Position numbers and translations under genes: made by a program
Notes under the pieces: model-generated
Told to the model about the DNA's origin: nothing
The model's database searches: none
What the model saw: only the letters and a program-made list of their open reading frames with translations
NCBI GenBank assembly: GCA_947594335.1
Contig: CANQEC010000031.1
Span: 1 to 16,374, forward strand
Length of the DNA stretch: 16,374 nucleotides
From: an uncultured Lachnospiraceae bacterium
GTDB lineage: Bacteria > Bacillota > Clostridia > Lachnospirales > Lachnospiraceae
Direction of reading: 5' to 3'
Shown: piece by piece, positions 13,178-16,374 of the stretch
Layout of the letters: every line of letters starts with the position of its first letter
How positions within the stretch are numbered: the first letter of the stretch is position 1

Positions 13178-13729
13178 ATGAAGAAAAGCGCTGCAGAAAA
13201 AACAAGCTTAAGCAAATTTCTGAGTCTGATTTTGCGGCATAAGCCCGGGGTGATCGGCATCACGCTGGATGAGCATGGCTGGGCGGATGTGGATGAACTG
13301 CTTCCCGGGATCAATCGTTCCGGCAGGGAGATTGATATGGAACTGCTTGAGGAGATTGTCGCGGAGGATGAGAAAGGGCGGTATTCGTTCAGCGAGGACA
13401 GGCGGCTGATCCGGGCGAATCAGGGACACAGCATTCCGGTTGATGTCGAACTGGAAGAGAGGCGCCCTCCGGATGTGCTGTATCACGGCACGGCGGAGAG
13501 GTTCGTCGGCAGTATCAAGGAGCAGGGCATCAGATCGATGAGTCGTCTGTATGTCCATTTTTCACTCGATCCGGATACGGCTGCCAAGGTCGGCAGGCGT
13601 CACGGAAAACCGCAGGTTCTGATTGTGGACGCTGGGAGAATGTACAAAGACGGGATTTCGTTTTATCTTTCGCTGAATGGGATCTGGCTGACAAAGTATG
13701 TCGCTCCCGAATATATAGCAGAGAAGTGA
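13178..13729 (+). CDS. kptA: RNA 2'-phosphotransferase KptA/Tpt1
   Basis: This 183-residue enzyme removes an internal or terminal RNA 2'-phosphate using NAD+, giving ADP-ribose 1'',2''-cyclic phosphate. The length is usual for the family. Catalytic residues of the Arg-His-Arg-Arg set appear intact: Arg20-His21 in LILRHKPG, Arg79 in LIRANQGHS and Arg123 in SMSRLYVHFS. The NAD-site motif LYHGT (101-105) is also present. The start at ATG 13178 is chosen because the N-terminus then matches the family (SLSKFLSLILRHKPG begins around residue 9) and GAAGGGA precedes it by 7 bases; the open frame runs 46 codons further upstream, antisense to nothing but overlapping the preceding small gene. Its role in bacteria, which lack tRNA splicing of the eukaryotic kind, is unsettled. 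Base composition is richer in GC than the segment before it. Confidence 0.93.
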   Translation: MKKSAAEKTSLSKFLSLILRHKPGVIGITLDEHGWADVDELLPGINRSGREIDMELLEEIVAEDEKGRYSFSEDRRLIRANQGHSIPVDVELEERRPPDVLYHGTAERFVGSIKEQGIRSMSRLYVHFSLDPDTAAKVGRRHGKPQVLIVDAGRMYKDGISFYLSLNGIWLTKYVAPEYIAEK

Positions 13730-13749
13730 ATGAGCAGGCCTGTGCATAG

Positions 13750-13780
13750 AAAAATGATCCCCCGGGTTTCCCCGGGGGAT
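13750..13780 (-). terminator. Strong terminator of the minus-strand secreted protein gene
   Basis: ATCCCCCGGG (13757-13766) and CCCGGGGGAT (13771-13780) form a perfect 10-bp stem with a 4-base loop. Read on the minus strand it is followed by CATTTTTC (from 13756 down), the expected U-rich tail. On the plus strand no T-run follows, so it mainly serves the minus-strand gene ending at 13823, though it may also slow transcription leaving kptA. Confidence 0.85.
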
Positions 13781-13822
13781 TGCTGTGCGATCCGTTCCGC
13801 TGTCTTCGGTAAGATCAGCCGA

Positions 13823-14605
13823 TCAGATTAAAAGCTTTGTGATAGAATAATACGTAGTCTGAGTCTGCTTCATGAACTTGTCGTAGTAGGTAATCTTAAT
13901 CTCAGTCGGAGCATAGATTTCTTTTTCCCAGCTCTTGTAATAAGACTGTGATTCGCCTGCCTTGGGATTGAGCGTGCCGCTCTCGCTGTCGTACTGATAA
14001 GGTACTTTGCTGAGCGTTATCTTCGCGTTGTTTTTGATTTTGGTGTATTTCATATTAGTTTGGGTTGTTCCGTTGCTTTTCTTTTTGACATATTTTCCGA
14101 CTTCGATCTTCTTCAGGGTATAACCCTTGTTCATGGTGACTTTGAGCTTGCCTGAAGATTTCGTAGTGGTGTATCCGATCGCCTTACCGTCAAAGGTAAT
14201 GCTCTTGAGAGGAGAAGTATCTACCTGAACGGTTACTTTCTTGGAGGATTTCTTTTTGTTGTTGGCTCCGTATATGTCAAAGGACACCGTATATTTTCCG
14301 GTCTTTGTCGCGTACAGAGAAATCGATCTTGAATTTGAATCTACGTATCCGTCATAATCAACATCAATATAAATCCTCGTCTCTTTTGCTTTCAGGTTCT
14401 TGCTGGAAGTCTTGATGTTTTTGATCACATCGCCAGGCTTGTCAAGCGTTATATAGATGGAAGATTCGTAGACGCTGTTTGGATAAATACGAATCTTTGA
14501 CGGCACCGAGGCGGCTGCTGATACGGTGATGCAGCTTCCTGCCAGAAGCCCGACAAACAAAAACAGAGTTGCGAGAAGCGTGGTCAGTTTCTTTGTGGAT
14601 TTCAT
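13823..14605 (-). CDS. Secreted lysine-rich protein of unknown function
   Basis: This 260-residue protein has a clear Sec signal peptide: basic start (MKSTKKL), hydrophobic core (LFLFVGLLAG) and a likely cleavage near ITVSAAAS. The mature part is rich in Lys, Ser, Thr and Tyr, with alternating hydrophobic residues that suggest beta-sandwich domains: a first unit around IYPNSVYESSIYITLDKPGD to KKVTVQV and a second around KSITFDGKAIGYTTTK. There is no sortase motif, lipobox or cell-wall-binding repeat, so it is likely free or held by charge. AAGGAGG precedes the ATG by 8 bases. It has its own promoter and terminator, hence a single-gene unit, downstream of an ABC exporter. I do not recognise a family. 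Confidence 0.85.
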   Translation of the reverse strand: MKSTKKLTTLLATLFLFVGLLAGSCITVSAAASVPSKIRIYPNSVYESSIYITLDKPGDVIKNIKTSSKNLKAKETRIYIDVDYDGYVDSNSRSISLYATKTGKYTVSFDIYGANNKKKSSKKVTVQVDTSPLKSITFDGKAIGYTTTKSSGKLKVTMNKGYTLKKIEVGKYVKKKSNGTTQTNMKYTKIKNNAKITLSKVPYQYDSESGTLNPKAGESQSYYKSWEKEIYAPTEIKITYYDKFMKQTQTTYYSITKLLI

Positions 14606-14670
14606 AACTATTCCCTCCTTAATTTAAAATAGAATAAAATTATGTCGTATTTGATACAACACATGCCTTG

Positions 14671-14699
14671 ATTTTAATACGATAAAGCCAGAAAGTCAA
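14671..14699 (-). promoter_or_regulatory. Promoter of the secreted protein gene
   Basis: On the minus strand, -35 TTGACT (14699-14694) and -10 TAAAAT (14676-14671) are separated by 17 bases, with a start expected near 14664 and a leader of about 60 bases. It lies in the 126-base gap after the ABC permease gene. Confidence 0.6.
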
Positions 14700-14731
14700 C
14701 AAAGAAATACCATAATATTGCAAAAAATAAA

Positions 14732-15901
14732 TTATTCGTATCTCAGGGCATTGATCGGCTTCAGCTTCGCGGCTTTGTTTGCCGGGTAGATGCCGAAAAT
14801 GACGCCTACCAGGAAGGAAAATCCGAGTGCGACAGCCGCTGTGCCGCCGGTGATCACAAAATGATAATCGGGATACAGCGTATTGATCGTCGTAAGGACG
14901 CCCTGGCTGACGGCCATTCCGATCACACCTCCGGTCAGGGAGAGGATGACGGACTCGATCATAAACTGAACGATGATATCGGTACGCTGCGCACCGATCG
15001 CTTTTCGGATACCGATCTCGCGCGTACGTTCCGTGACGGAGACGAGCATGATGTTCATGATGCCGATGCCGCCCACCAGCAGGGAGATTCCCGCGATCGC
15101 CCCGAGCAGGAGTTCCATTGTCGCCATGACGCTGTTGATTGTGTCCATGATATCGGTGAGGTTGACAATACTGTAGCTGTCGTCGTCCCCGTATTTTGCC
15201 ATCATAGCCCGGTCGAGCGCGATCTCAGCGTCGTCGGTCGATGCGTTCTCGCTGACAGATACATAGAAGCTGCTGACATTAACCGAGGACAGCAGACGCT
15301 GCGCGTTTGTGAATGGGAGATAAACCTCCGTGTTGCTGCTCCCGAACATGGTTTCCTGCGCTTCCTCGAGAACTCCGACGATGCGGTAGTCCCGCCCCAA
15401 AAGCCGCAGTGTGCGGCCGATCGCGTCGGCATTTGCTCCGAACAGATCTTTTGAGACATCGGGTCCGATGATGCAGACGCTCAGCCGGTAGTCGATATCC
15501 GTCTGGCTGATGCCGCGCCCGGACGCAAGGGACATGCCCTGAACGGCGTCGTAGGAGGCTGTGATTCCGGTGATCGAGACATCGGAAGAATTGCCGTCGG
15601 CGCGGGCGGTTCCCCTGCCGGTTAAAGTGGGAGAAACATGTTCAATGCCGTCAAGCTGTGTGAGCGATTCCACTTCATTGAGCGTCAGCCGCTTGGAGGT
15701 ATTGGTGACAGAGACGACAAGCTGGTCGCCGCCAAGGTCGTCGAGCGATTCTGTCACCGTGTTGGTCGCCCCCTGCACGAGGGAGATCAGAAGCGTAACG
15801 GCCATGACGCCGATGATGATGCCCAGCATCGTCAGAAAGGAGCGCAGCTTGTTGGAAAGGACGGCGGCGACGGCCATCTTTCCTGCCTGTGAAAATTTCA
15901 T
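14732..15901 (-). CDS. ABC transporter permease, MacB/FtsX family
   Basis: This 389-residue membrane subunit belongs to a type VII (MacB-like) ABC exporter. The order is a short cytoplasmic N-terminus, helix 1 (FLTMLGIIIGVMAVTLLISLV, about 22-42, partial quote of the helix), a large extracytoplasmic MacB_PCD domain (about 45-255), then helices 2-4 of the FtsX domain near 265-290, 310-335 and 358-380. The cytoplasmic coupling motif RTREIGIRKAIGA (about 292-304) is the family signature. It lacks its own ATPase domain; the ATPase gene precedes it with a four-base ATGA overlap (15898-15901). A membrane fusion partner would be expected further upstream, outside the window. Substrate unknown: antimicrobial peptides, toxins or lipoproteins are typical for the family. 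Confidence 0.92.
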   Translation of the reverse strand: MKFSQAGKMAVAAVLSNKLRSFLTMLGIIIGVMAVTLLISLVQGATNTVTESLDDLGGDQLVVSVTNTSKRLTLNEVESLTQLDGIEHVSPTLTGRGTARADGNSSDVSITGITASYDAVQGMSLASGRGISQTDIDYRLSVCIIGPDVSKDLFGANADAIGRTLRLLGRDYRIVGVLEEAQETMFGSSNTEVYLPFTNAQRLLSSVNVSSFYVSVSENASTDDAEIALDRAMMAKYGDDDSYSIVNLTDIMDTINSVMATMELLLGAIAGISLLVGGIGIMNIMLVSVTERTREIGIRKAIGAQRTDIIVQFMIESVILSLTGGVIGMAVSQGVLTTINTLYPDYHFVITGGTAAVALGFSFLVGVIFGIYPANKAAKLKPINALRYE

Positions 15902-16374
15902 TGTGCGTCACCTCCGTTTCTGCTTCCGGGATCGGACAGATCGCTTCCGGGTCTGTCCGGATTGTCCGCGTCCGCGGCGCTGTCTGAGATGATGCGCCCG
16001 TCAAAGAGACGCACACGCCTTGGCGCCTGGGCCGCGATCTCGTTGTCGTGGGTGATCAGGACAAGCGTGTTGCCCTGCGCGTGCAGATCCTGCAGGAGAT
16101 TCATGATATCCTTTGTTGAGTGGGAATCGAGATTCCCGGTCGGTTCGTCGGCAAGGATCAGCGACGGCCGCGTGACGAGCGCCCGCGCGACAGCCACACG
16201 CTGCTGCTGACCTCCGGAGAGCTGGTTCGGGCGGTGATGCACCCGGTGAGCCAGATCCACCTTTTCCAGTGCCTCCAGGACGCGTTCTTTCCGCTCGCGG
16301 GCGGAAATTCCCTGATAAATCAGCGGAAGCTCCACATTTTCGTAGGCGGTCAGCTTTGGCAGCAGATTGAACTG
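15898..16374 (-). CDS. ABC transporter ATP-binding protein, MacB/LolD family (5' partial)
   Basis: This is the ATPase partner of the MacB-like permease. The frame stays open to the right window edge, beginning with the Q-loop Gln (QFNLLPKLTAYENVELP). The upstream Walker A part is therefore outside the window, and internal GTG codons are not the start. Visible motifs: signature LSGGQQQRVAVARAL, Walker B LILADEP, D-loop GNLDS and switch histidine LITHDNEIA, all of the MacB/LolD type (LSGGQQQR and EPTGNLD). The C-terminal tail is polar and Asp/Pro-rich (DADNPDRPGSDLSDPG), longer than in the minimal family member. The stop overlaps the permease start by four bases. Confidence 0.92.
   Translation of the reverse strand, partial: QFNLLPKLTAYENVELPLIYQGISARERKERVLEALEKVDLAHRVHHRPNQLSGGQQQRVAVARALVTRPSLILADEPTGNLDSHSTKDIMNLLQDLHAQGNTLVLITHDNEIAAQAPRRVRLFDGRIISDSAADADNPDRPGSDLSDPGSRNGGDAQ

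Noticed and set aside
13757..13780. Hairpin as terminator of kptA
   Set aside because: No T-run follows on the plus strand; the U-rich tail is on the minus strand, so it is assigned to the secreted protein gene.
14861..15454. Plus-strand open frame opposite the MacB-like permease
   Set aside because: Asp/His/Arg-rich shadow of the permease gene with no start signals.

Overview
The window looks like chromosomal DNA from a gut-type Firmicute, most likely class Clostridia (Lachnospiraceae-like). This is inferred from moderately GC-rich genes, strong AGGAGG-type ribosome binding sites, ATGA-coupled operons, an ECF metal transporter, a KtrAB potassium system and lysine-rich secreted protein style. 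No rRNA, tRNA, CRISPR array, transposase or integrase was seen.

Layout. (1) 2-2522, plus strand: an ECF-type cobalt/nickel importer, cbiM (5' end cut off by the window) - cbiQ - cbiO, with 4-base ATGA overlaps. An EamA/DMT-family permease (2624-3520) follows after a structured leader. (2) 3549-3617: nested inverted repeat, probably a terminator. (3) 3734-8740, plus strand: a potassium homeostasis operon, ktrB - ktrA - small membrane protein of unknown function - KdpD-like histidine kinase lacking the classical KdpD N-terminal domain - KdpE-like response regulator. No kdpFABC pump is present here, so the two-component pair may serve the Ktr system. (4) 8713-11354: two divergent LacI-family regulators share a 440-base control region with two well-formed promoters and three related operator-like palindromes. 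Neither regulator has a metabolic target gene beside it. (5) About 11360-13160: a visibly AT-rich, apparently acquired segment with its own extended -10 promoter. It encodes an SMC/OLD-like AAA ATPase followed 10 bases later by a small partner gene whose reading frame is broken or frameshifted. (6) 13178-13729: KptA/Tpt1 RNA 2'-phosphotransferase, same strand, 19 bases further on. (7) 13757-16374, minus strand: a terminator, a lysine-rich secreted protein with its own promoter, and a MacB/LolCDE-type ABC exporter (permease complete, ATPase cut by the window end).

How the parts work together. The ECF module supplies a transition metal. The Ktr module imports potassium and is probably sensed through the Usp-containing kinase. 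The best candidate for an undescribed system is the AAA ATPase / small partner / KptA row at 11482-13729: an anti-phage-like ATPase next to an NAD-dependent RNA end-processing enzyme. That functional link is inference from position only, and the small partner appears to be decaying or to need a -1 frameshift.
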